Positions 41,501-53,500 of a DNA stretch of 64,000 bases are shown here, in pieces. Position numbers and translations under genes: made by a program. The first letter of the stretch is position 1. Every line of letters begins with the position of its first letter. Source of the stretch: Marisa cornuarietis (taxonomy: Eukaryota > Mollusca > Gastropoda > Architaenioglossa > Ampullariidae); NCBI GenBank assembly GCA_004794655.1, contig SMMW01000013.1:2316001-2380000 (forward strand), in the 5' to 3' direction. The notes under the pieces were generated by a model. The model was not told where the DNA came from, did no database searches, and was given only the letters and a program-made list of their open reading frames with translations.

Positions 41501-44500
41501 CTCCAAATATCACCCCGTTACTCCAACCCATGGACCAGCAAGTTATTGCCAACTTCAAGAAGCTCTACACGAAATATCTCTTCCAAAGGTGTTTTGAAGT
41601 CACGAATGACACTGAACTGACCCTGCGCGATTTTTGGAAGCACCATTTCAACATCGTGCACTGCATCAACATCGTCGATAAAGCATGGAACGCTGTGACC
41701 TATCGGACGATGAATTCTGCTTGGAGGAAGTTATGGCCCGAGTGTGTCACCGAGCGAGAATTCGAAGGTTTCGGTGTTGCAGGAACCAGCATGAGTGCTC
41801 CCGTTGATGACATTGTGTCTGTGGGCAAGAGCTTGGGCTTGGAGATAGACAACGACGACGTGGAGGAACTCCTGGACGAACATCAAGCCGAGCTCACCAC
41901 AGAAGAACTCCTCCACCTTCAGAATGAGCAGAAGAAAAAGTTGGAGGAGGAGATGTCCTCTGAGGAGGAAGAAGCAAGAAAGGATGCCCCGACATCTGAG
42001 ATTAAACAAATGTGTAGCAAATGGGCCGAGTTACAGAATTTCGTCGAACTCCACCACCCCGATAAAGCTGCAGCCACCAGAGTCATCAATGACTTTAACG
42101 ACACTGTCATGAACCACTTCCGAAAAGTGCTAAAAAGAAGGCAGAAGCAAGTGACATTGGATAAATATTTTAAGAGAAAAGAACATCCTGTAGCCGAGTC
42201 ATCCGTAGCAAAGAGATCTGAACGTGAGATCACCCCTCAGTAAAAAATCCTATTCATAATTCTTTTCTTTATCCTTTTTTTTATTTTTACACGTTCATGT
42301 TAGCGTAATCTTTCGTACGGAAGATTACGATAACGCGAACGTACGGTTAGCCTGGGTTACATTTATGTTTATGTTATTTGTGTCTTTGCCATTTTGCTTA
42401 ACATTTTCTGAGATATACATTGCTTTTTATGTGTTGGTCAGCATTTTAATGTGAAATTTCATGCATAAAATAATGTAAGAAAGGTTAAAAAATGTAAGCA
42501 TCCAGGGTGTTGGAACGGATTAAAACGATTTACATTATTTGTAATGGGAAAAATGGTTTCGGTGTTCGAACAAATCGCTTTTTGAACAGGTTTCTGGAAC
42601 GGATTATGGTCGAGAACCGAGGTTCCACTGTATTTATACAAATATCTAGGAGTGGACAGCTCTTACAACTTCAAAGGAAATGCATCTAATTTGATGGCAT
42701 TCCTCAACTTTCAGCAGGGAATCAATAAGTAACTACTTTTCAAAATTTCTGCCACCAAAATAATACAAGTCAGCATTTTCTTTTCGAGGGATGTGGGCAA
42801 CTAAAAAAAAATTTTTCTTTCTTTCATGTAGAATTTTTTTTTAAAGGTTTGGGATGTGGCAAGGTTTAACCTCTCCGCCATGCAATGAGTGCTGGTGTAG
42901 CGTTGATCTCCTGTTTTTACCATTTCATCACCACCATTTATTCTTCCCATCACAATTGCAGGGTTAACCCAAAACCAAACACTTCTAAGAAACACAGCCT
43001 CTTTTCTTTTAAAGTCCTCTTGAAGCACATGAAAAGAACTCTGGCATCTGAACTGGTGTCTTCAACTGATACATTTTTTGAAGAAGAATGTCTGTGGCAT
43101 GTAACGGAATCTGTATAGTTCTATCATGTGTTTTGAGATGGCAATGTCTATGCTGTCACCAATATATAATGAGTACAGTGTTTGTTTGTTTTTTTTACTT
43201 CAACAAGCCTATAGTGGACTGCTTAGGCAACACACGCGTGAAAATCCCTATCAAAAGTAGATAAAGAGTATGTTGCATTGCCTGACACAATGCTGTTCAA
43301 CTTATTCACATGCCTGCCATTTCTGAAATTCAATTGAACTTGAACATTTTGAGATTGGCAGATCCTCCTCTGCTATCCAATAAATGGCCCACATTGTAAC
43401 AAGAATGCTGGCATCTTTGTCAGTTTTGTTTTTTTACAGCAGTTGATTAAGCATGGAATAATTAGAAAATTATCATTTTAAAAAAGATAAAGGTACCACT
43501 TTGTACATACGCTTTAGAAATGAACTTACAGAAATTAAACAAATTTTACTTTAAAAACTAGAATTGGTCCTAAAAACAAATCCTCTACAGTTTATATGCT
43601 TCTCTGGAAGCAAGGTAAAGTATAAGTTTTAACACACATGATGTGAACATCGTTTTGCTGAATCAATGAAGCCAGCAAAAAAGGAAATTATTAAAATTAT
43701 TTCTATCAATAATAATTATCAACTATTGCAGTTGGATTATTTTCTGAACGATTAAATTATGACTAATCCTTTTGGAAAAAAAACTACTATTTCAAAAAAT
43801 GAAAAAAAGTTTTACTCAAAGATTATGGATAACACTAGGAAGAAATCCAGCATGACACATGGAAATAATAAAATTTCCTAAGCACAACTATGAGTAAAGA
43901 CTGCAACTCCTTATTGTAGGTGTTATGCATGTTACAGGCACAGAAAAAATTTAATGGAACAAAAGTTTACCTAGCTAACATTCATTTTATTATTTCCACT
44001 TCCAAAGAGTGACTGTGGTTGGAGGCCTGAGCATGCCTCTACAATTTACTTATTTGGTAATTTACACCAACCAGGGCTGGTAAATTTTTGTGTTTTACTG
44101 AATGTTTCCCAGTCTTCTTTCATTTGCCAAGGCAGCCATTCCCATTGAACGCTTCTGCAAGTGTCCTTTTTTAAAAACTTGTGGTCTCTGCCACTTTGTT
44201 GCCACACGCGGGATTTGTTGTCCAGGTTTTCAATGACACGAATAATTTTTGCAGTGCAGTCTTTGTTCATTGCTGCTTTCCAGGTTGTGAATGAAAAATT
44301 TAACTGAAATGACAGCTTCTTTCACTTCATTTTCCACATGCTTGATTGGGTGGATAATAATTGGTCACTTCAAAAAACCGTTCAATCATTAGCATTGATT
44401 CAGATGGTTGGTTTAAAGCTGGCACAAACAATGCCAAAAATTATTTTTGAAGTGTTGCACCATGTATTTAAATGAACGCCAGCTACAGCAATTTTGCTGG

Positions 44501-47500
44501 TGTGCAATTGTGCCAGCTCCCAAACTATGTGCTCATTTGTGAAATTTTGCAAGAATCCAAGGCCATAGCCTTAACCTCTGTCCGCCAACGATCAACTTAC
44601 AGCTGAAGATTTACATAGCACTTAGCTGGTTGGTGGGTTTGCGTTTTATGCCGTGCCAGGAACCAAGATTGCATTTGTTATACTACACCGAAAGAATGGA
44701 AAAAACAAGAACCTCAAGTGATACACCGCCACAACCAATGAAATAAACGACTATATAAAAGGGTAAGCAATGTTTAAAAAAGGTGTTGTGGCCTTTTATG
44801 GCCTAAACGGCCACCATTAAAAGAGAGGCTATAGACAAATCCAAAGCAGGGTTTATTAAGGTGTGACCACACCGAAAATAAGGACCTTTTAAGAACCTGG
44901 AAATTTATGCTAAGTATGTTTTCATAACTTGCAGACAAAACTAATGTCATCTGTCATTCATATTTCATTTTACTACAGATATATGGATGAAAGAAGATAT
45001 AACATGGGGCACAATTATTAGTCAGTTTCTTATCGGGGCTAAAGAAGCAAGTTTCACCTTTGTGATGCTTCTCTTTCTTCCCATGTCTTTATGTGCTCAC
45101 ATGAGCTTTTAAATTAACCTCAGCGATTGAAGCAGTATTCAAAGATGTAGTAAAACCTCCCTATTAAGACTTGCTAAAATCCACCAAAAACGGGTCATAA
45201 CTTTGAGTGGTTGTAGTAGGAAAATTAATCAGTCTTTCATTCCACAAACTGTGACGACAAATATCTATGAATTGATGTTTATTTAACGTTAAAATAATGC
45301 TCTTAAAAACCATATCACAGGATGTACTTCTAGAATTTCATAAACGGGACCCATCAATGGAAAAAATGTGGCCCTTCAAATGAAACAAGGGGCCCCTCGA
45401 AACACATTTTCATGGTTGTTCTGATAAATATTTGGTATACAACAAAATACTTTATTAATCACAAAAAAATGAAGATTACTTACATAGATATCTTCCTATG
45501 GATAAATCATCTTTCATTATCGTTAGTGTCATCAAAGCATACTAAATTTGCGTCCATCTCAGTGGGCTATGATATCCCACAATATCATAGCATCAATGAA
45601 ATTATGGTCAGAAAGTGATTTTCACATTTTATTCTCATGAGAACATTTAAATGTTTCTCCTTGAGGCGATTTCTATAAAAAGACTTAGGTTTTGATGGCT
45701 GAAGCCCCTCAAAGTCTGCAGTGTGGTATGGCATGAGGCGGCACAGCTTTCCAAGAACAAAAATTGGGAAATGAAACCCTGTGAAAGTCAAATAGCCGTT
45801 TGAACAGTTAGTGGAATTTCTTCGATATGTATTCTGCATTACAGTTTCTTTGGCTACAATCCATTCCTCTAAACATATTGTTTTGTCAAGCAGCAGTTTA
45901 TTGAACTTGCTGCTCACGTGCTGGATTTCCAAAGAAATCTATCAAGATATTTGTCTCCATAGGTTGCTCCGTCTTCTGCAGACAGGAAAGAAATGGGCGC
46001 ATCAATCAATCAATCAATCAATCCTCTTCGTGCTAGTTGCACATAAGGCCTCAACCAGAGCCCGCCACTGATGTCGATCGGCTGAAACTCGCTCCAGGCG
46101 ACCCCATGTCCAGCCCTTTCCTTTCCCTTCCCACTGTTCTTCTCCAGGTTTCATTTGGGCGGCCTCGTTTTCTTCGGCCGTCTGGAGTCCATCGTAGGGC
46201 GATTCTGGAGAGGTCTGCTGTCTGCTGGCGAAGCACATGTCCAATCCATCGCCAACGCCTTCGTTGAACCAGCGTGGTGATGGATTCAGTTTCAGTTCTT
46301 CGGTAGAGTTCTTCATTGGTGATGGTGTTTGGCCCAAAGATGTTAAGTATGCGCCTGAGGCATCTGTTTTGGAAGATGTCAAGCCTGTTACCGATGTTTT
46401 TAGTCATCTTCCATGCTTCTGATCCATAAAGGAGGGTGCTGATCACATTTGACTTGAAGATTCTCAGTTTGGTTTTATGGCTGATGTTTTTTGCCTTCCA
46501 TGTGCTCCTGAGTAAGGCAAAGGCCTGACTGGCTTTTACCAGTCGGGCTCGAATCTCCACCTCCGCATCCCCGGTGTTTGAAATCTTGGACCCAAGATAG
46601 GTAAAACTGTCAACTTCCTCAATCTCTTCTCCATTTAGTTTGATGTTTTCTTGGACTCTGGCGTTCACTCTCATACTTTTCGTTTTCTTTGCACTGACCT
46701 TCAAGCCAAGGTTTCCAGCTGTTTCTGAGAAGGCATTTGTTTTCTCCTGCATGTCTTGGTGGCGGTATGACAACAGAGCAATGTCATCGGCAAAGTCCAA
46801 GTCTTCCAGCATTGTTGTTGCTGTCATAGTCATGGTCCATTTGATCCCTCTCCTCTCTCTGTCGGTGGAATTCTTCATAATCCAGTCCATGGCCAGGATG
46901 AAGAGGAATGGCGACAGAATGCAGCCCTGCTTCACCCCAGTACTGACGTTAAAAGGGGCTGTAAGCTCCGTGTCACAGACCACCTGAGATTTGAAGTCGC
47001 TGTACAGCATTGCAACGACCTGGACAAGTTTTGCAGGGACTCCATAATGCCTCAGGATCTTCCATAAGGACTCGTGGTGGATGCTGTCAAAAGCCTTCTC
47101 CAGGTCGATGAAGTTGATGTACAGCGGTGCGTTCCACTCATTGCTCTGCTACAGAATCTGACGCAGAGTGAAAATGAGTTCAGAGCAGGATCGACCAGGG
47201 CAAAATCTCGCTTGCTGGGGCCGGAGGTCTTTCTCAACGGTTGCCGTCAGTCTTGTCAAAACAATCTTGCTGAAGACCTTGCTGGTGATGGAAAGAAGTG
47301 TTATACCCCTCCAGTTATTGCAGTCTCCAAGATCTCCTTTCTTGGGTAACTTGAAAATGAGCCCTGTCTTCCACGCATCGGGGATCTGTCCTGATTCCCA
47401 AACTTGCCTGAAAATTTTAGTCAACATGGGAGCTGTCACATTTACATCTGCTTTCAACATCTCTGCTTTTATTCCATCTGCCCCTGGTGCTTTGCCACTT

Positions 47501-50500
47501 TTCACTGCCTAGATTGCTGCTGTCATTTCTTCAGAGGTAATTCTAGGATTTCAAAAAGAGGGGACCCTGGGGCCCTCTCAATGGAAAAAAAGGGGCCCTT
47601 CAAATGAAACAAGGGGGTCCCTCGAAACAAACACATTTTCACTGCTTTTCCCAATTAATACTTGGTAAACAAAATACTTTATTAATCACAAGAAATTTTA
47701 TTAATCACAAGAAATTGAAGATTAATCAAATAGCTATCTTTTTCTTTTATATTGATAAATTCAAAAAAAAAAATTTTTTTTTTAAATTGTCTACGTTTTT
47801 AAACTGATTTATGATAATTTGGTACCGCCGAGTCCGAAAATGACCTCCATTTGCCTAGGTCAGGTCAGGGTTATCTGCTACTTTAATTGTTTACAATTTT
47901 TACCTTGTAAATAAGTCATTAATATTTTTGCGACATTAATAGGTTTATTTCTATGCACATTTCTCACCCAGAATTGATTTCAAAGAGAAGAAATCGTTCT
48001 GGAACACAAAATCTTAAGTAACTGTTGAAAACATCTATTACTGTAACTTAAATATTAGACATTGATAAAGCTGCGCACAAGTTAACAGTATGTTACCTCA
48101 TCAATGCTCGTCACTGTTCAAAATTCAGGGCTTGAAGTTCCGTTTATTGGAAACCCTCGTCCAACAGTAATCAGCCATCATGAAGGCATTCCAGCGTCCC
48201 TGATATCTGGTCTCCATCTCTTTCATCTCCTGGTGGAATCTCTCTCCCTGCTCGTTGGACATTGATCCACGATTCTCAGGAAACCAATCCATATGTGAGA
48301 AAAAATAATGCAGTTTGATGCTCATGTTGCATCCGAGGTTTCTGAAAGCAGTCACCATATTGTTGACAAGTTCAGCATAGTTTCTGGCCTTGTTGTTGCC
48401 TACGAAGTTTTTCACGACGAGAACAAAAGTATTCCACGCTTCCTGTTCCACTTTGTTCATTGACTTTTCAAACTCTGGATCTGTGATGAGCTGACGGATT
48501 TGAGGACCGTCAAAGATACCAGCTTTCAACTTCACCATGGTCAATCCCAGAAAAGTCTGGCACATGTAATTGAAGCAGCCACCATCTTTGTCCAGAGCTT
48601 TGGTGAATTGTTTGATCAAGCCGAGCTTGATGTGCAGTGGTGGCAAGAGTATTCTGTCTCTGTCCACCAGAGAGCTGTTGATGACGTTACTTGCTCTGCA
48701 AGGTACTAATTCCTCCCGCACAGGCCAGTCCTTCTTTTTATAATGATGAGCAGTGTCCCTACTGTCCCACATTCACAGGAAGCATGGATACTTGGTGAAA
48801 CCGGATTGTTGCCCCAACAGAAAGTTAACCATCTTAAGGTCGACACAAATAACCCACTTATGCTGATCACAAATTTTTCCCAGCACATACTTCACCGCTT
48901 CATAGTTCTCCTTCAGTTTAGTAGAGTGAGCAAGGGGTACAGAGGCAAACTCAATAGAACACATTTCAGTGAGTTATGACATGGAAAACACTGATTAAGC
49001 ACTGCAGAGTCTACTCTTGCACCGACGTGTGTGTGTGTGTGCATAGTGGACAGATAATACCAATTAGTAAAAAAATTGGCACATGCAAATTCTTCATAGT
49101 GTAGAAGTGATTAAGAACAAAGCATCACATACACTAAAAACATCTGTAACTGTACAAATGCAAATATGGCCATAGCTTAGAAAGTTGATCTGATCTATGA
49201 AAACCAATGTGATTGATATTTGGATTCAGACATCAAGATTGCTATAAATCAACTGAAAGACCTTAGAAATTTTTTTCCTGTGTTGTGCAGTGTTATCTTT
49301 CATCATCATTAGTGTGATCATAGCATCCTAAATTTGCAAACCAATTAGTCTTTGTGTCCATCTCATTGGGCTATGAGCTAATGTTTAGACACTTTTCATG
49401 TGTCTCATTAGTGCAGGGGTTTAAATGTTTCTCCTCGAGGCAACTTCTACGAGAAGACTTTATAAGGTTTTGATGGCCGAAGCCCCCTCTCACACCCTGC
49501 ATTGTGGTATAGCATAAGGAGGCACAGCTTTTCAAGAACCAGTTTCTGTTTCTTCCTGTCTTTTTCGATTTCTAGTTTCCGGGGCATCTTCTGCTGTTCT
49601 GGTCGTGAATGAAAAGGCAGAGTTGACAGTCGCGTTCACTTTGTTTTCAACTCGCTTGCTTCCAATACCCTTGGATCAATCCCATTCCAAATGTTTTTGC
49701 TGTAGGCGCGTCAACAATTTACTTCCTGGCACGAAATTTGGAGCAGGTTACATCAGATGGATAACTGGTCAGTTTGAAAACTGTTCAGTCATTAACATCG
49801 ATTCTAGTGGATCGGTTTCAAACCAGCGCAAAGAATGACAATTATTTTTTATGTGCCGCATCGCGTGTTCAAAAGTGTGCCAGCCTCGGTATTTTTGTCG
49901 GCGCATGGTTGCACTGACTTTCAGACTATGTGCCTCTCAGCGAAATTTTGCAGGAATCTCTCAAAGCCGCAACATAGAATTACCTCTTTAATGTATAATT
50001 GGTGAGATTCTGACAGAAATACAGTAACAATCGTTTGCATCTTGTCATTTTCCTGTAGCAATCAGGACTCACTGCTGTGGGACACCGTGATTAAAATTTC
50101 TCACTTTTATTTTAATCTTCTTATTCCCATTTGCCTACTTGGAGCATAGGGTTGCAACTGCAACACGCCAGTGGATCTATTCGGGGTCGTTCTTTGGTTG
50201 GGTCCACCATGTACCGATCTTCCTGTCTGTCTGTGTCTCCAGGGAAGCAGATGGCCGAGTGGTTAGAGCGCTGGTGTCCGAACCGAGAGCACGCTCGTTC
50301 AATTCCCGATAAGCGCAGCAAGCTCCCCTAATCACCTTTCCGGGCCTCTGCTGCCAAAATGCTACGAGTAACGACTTATTTCAAGGTGGCGGGTCACACA
50401 CACATATACTTGTATATTCAAGACATGGTAGGGATCTGCCTCAGATGCAGAAAGAAAAATTGTCTACATACAAGGTTTTTACCTGGTACAGATGGACTCT

Positions 50501-53500
50501 AATTTTGAATAAAGAAGATGAGGGTATACTGCCCTGAAAGGAACCTCAAAGATGAGGGTGCTCATCACAATGTACATAATATTTTACAAGGGTTCTGATT
50601 GTAGTCTTAATCACACTTACTCTTACAGTCATCTTGTCAGCTGCACCTACCACCCTTGCTACCTTAATCTACTTCAATTTGATGGAATCTACTTGAAAAT
50701 TGTTTGCATTCAATATATGGCTTTCAGGCACATGGTCTTGCGATGTTGCGACTTTAAAGATAATGGTGGTTGTCTGGAGCTAAAGTAAACAAAGAAAAGG
50801 AGTTAATACTAGATGGGACAAAGGGCAGGGGTGATGCTACGAAAGTGGAGAAAGCAAAAAAACTTGTCAGAAACTGTGCAATTATAATTTCTAGACTTCA
50901 TAAGAATGCTTAATAATACGCATGAAAACAAATTTTCAACTGCACATTTCTTTTTAGAATCCACTTACCTGTTTTCTCACAGCAGGTCCAATATTCAGCT
51001 TTCTGTCTTTGAATATTAAGTTGTCTGCCTGAAAATAATGAACACTTTCTTGAGAATCACAGAGAAAAGCGAAAGGCAAGAGGTTAAATGCCTTTTCAAA
51101 CTGTTTAATGGACGTCAACCTTACTGTTCACAGGGTTCATAGATGACTGAACAAAATTCCAGGCTTTTTTCATACTTTCCAATTATACTCTGAAATCCAC
51201 TTGCAACATAAAGATACTATAATCATCATTCCTCATTTTTCTGGTACTAATTTACCACTAGTTACGCTGACCTGCCATTACTGGTTGGCGGGGTGAAGGG
51301 CAGAGGGTCCTAGCTAGGCAGCAGGTGACAATGCTCTCCATGTAAGCCAGTCTTGAATGGTGGTGTGTCCTGCATGGAACTACCAGTCCACATTCCTTTC
51401 AATTTATCTTATCCACCCACTTTCAAGGTGCCCCCTGAAGGATGGTTTTATACAGACCCTTATGAAGCCCTGTCGTTCATAGTAAACCTAATGCTACTGC
51501 ATCACCAAATCCTGCACAACCTGGCCACTGCTGCTGTGCAGCAGTTATCTTTAGAAAGGTGATCACTCCCAAGTACTTGAAGCTTTGCACCTCTTCAAGT
51601 AGTAGTATCATGGTCTTTAACTAATCAGTGCTGGTCTCCATTATAAATGTACTTCTGACCATCATTTCTTGCAGTTTACTGTTGGCCATCAGGTAAACAT
51701 CTACCAACTGCAGGTTTAGTAGGGGGCTTCCCACTGATAGGAATGGAAGCATGGCTGTTAAAGAGTATCTCACATTCTCCAAAATGATGCTGACAACTAT
51801 ATATTACTGATCTCAGTATTTTCACAAACACTAATAGTATCATGCTATCTTTGATATTTTGCTTATGATGAAAAGCATTGAGTACACTGAGGTAGGAGCC
51901 TTGAGCAGAGCCACAAATGATGGAACCGGCATCAATCTTGGAAGGGACCAGAGCATGACACACATGAAGACAGATTCACCCTCCATTTGACAACAGTGAA
52001 CTACTGGTTGAAGCAGACTGTAAAATGTAGGAAAGAAAGCTTATGGTCAAAAATAACATCTACAGATTTCAATTCCTGTACTATCTTAATCCTTCAACTG
52101 CCAGACGATAGATAATGAACGTGTACATGCCAGTGCCAGGAAATTTTGATGATTTTTCAGTCATTTTTTAAAAATCTGGAGCTCTGGAGATGCAAGCAAA
52201 GCATATAAAACCCATACAATTCATACACAGAATTGATTTTTCTAATAAACGAGACCAAGAAATAAGATTCTTTGGATTATTTTATTCAAATATATTTTTT
52301 CTAGAAAAACTAAATGTGAAAACAATGTCACTTACAATCAAGTACTCAGAGTAATTCTTTACTTCAAACCAGTGAAAAACACATCCTGTATAAAGTTCAG
52401 GGTTTGCTGTTTGTTGAAATCAACTCATTTTTCACAAAAATGTTCCCACTTCACCAACACCTGCCATGAGAAACCTGAGGTAGGTTCATCTCAACTGTTC
52501 ACGTAGTTCATTCTCACAAGTCACAAGCACTGTCATTTCAAACACAAACTCAACATTCATACAGAAAAGCTTCTTTTCCACATTCTGCTGCTCTAAAATT
52601 CTGCTTTGAAATATTCTGTTTCCAGCAGGCAAGCTTGCTGTGATAAAGGGGGAAGCAGGGGTAAAATCCCCTTCAAAATGTGCAGTTAAATTACTCGTGG
52701 TGTTTCGCCCAACTCTTCCCTTGCTTCACCCCCTTCCACCACCTGCAGCTTGACCCTCTCTGTGCTCCTGTCTGCTGCAGCGTGTTTCCTACTTTTGGGT
52801 GGTAATGGTGCAACAAAGTCACCGCTGTCTGTCTCACTGCTGTCATCGGAAATTTCTTCTACATTTCTTGGATCAAAATCGAGATCGCCGTTGCTCTCAT
52901 CAGAATCCGAATCTTCATCTTTCATACCTCACATGACACTGTCGTCACTTTCCCTGCCATCTTCTTCCTGATCCTGGGAAGTCACCAATTCTAGATCATT
53001 CAAATCACTGTTTTTGATCTCTGCTATGGCCTCTTGTAGTGTGTACGGCCTCCTGTAGTGCGTTTTGGCCGCTTGTCCCAGCAATCGCATCGTCCATCAT
53101 GTCTCTGTGTGGCTGGAAAACTCTAGAGTCAGCCTGATAAAACACCAATGAAACCAAGCTACGCATCGGAGTCGGTGTTAAAATTAGGGGGAATTCCATT
53201 TCTGCTGACAATTAAACAGCCGTTATCCATACGTCACTCCAGATTCTCTGCTAAAAATAGAACGTCCGCCTGCGTACAGGCGTTTTACGATCATATTTGG
53301 TCGGAAGCAGCCAAAGGGTTAAAAACCGTGTTGTTCACAGAGATAAAGGAGTTTGGAAATCTCTTATTTTTGCAGAAAAAAATATGGCAAACGACTGCAG
53401 AAGCTAAAGGTCATAAAAGGCTAAGAGGATACCCTTGCCTCCAGGTTGTCCTTGCACGACTTCTCTAGATCAGAAATAAATCTTAGGGCAAAAATGTCAA

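Larger units (their letters stand above)
40085..44580. mobile_element. Old hAT-like relic (copy 3) split by Tigger
   Basis: The left part (about 40110-40238) matches the family through AAAATGAAACAA, AACACATTTTCACTGC and AAAATACTTTATTA. The right part (43955-44580) matches through CCAAAGAGTG, GGTTTAAAGC and AAATTTTGCAAGAATCC and ends AGCCTTAACCTCTG. Much more diverged than copies 1, 2, 5 and 6. Termini are uncertain. Confidence 0.5.
47532..49988. mobile_element. hAT-like copy 5, split by an unclassified element
   Basis: Starts CAGAGGTAATTCTAGG inside the LINE reading frame and ends ATAGAATTACCTCTT. After removing 47761-49286 the remaining 0.93 kb aligns with copy 1. No clear target duplication survives. 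Confidence 0.8.
39530..50968 (-). other. boll 11.4 kb intron, nested transposons
   Basis: Contains the Tigger element, four hAT-like copies or relics, a LINE fragment and the unclassified element at 47761-49286. Segments without recognised content: 39530-40080, 42633-43930 (possibly interior of an old hAT-like relic), 44841-45148 and 50561-50968. Confidence 0.7.

Noticed and set aside
40506..42243. Domesticated CENPB/JRK-like host gene
   Set aside because: Three frameshifts and perfect terminal inverted repeats with a TA duplication show an ordinary decayed Tigger transposon.
46003..46022. (ATCA)n as a CRISPR-like or satellite array
   Set aside because: It is the short tandem tail of the LINE inserted in hAT-like copy 4; the same tail ends the copy at 38415.
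50245..50325. Functional tRNA gene
   Set aside because: A and B boxes are present, but acceptor and anticodon stems do not pair properly. More likely a SINE head.
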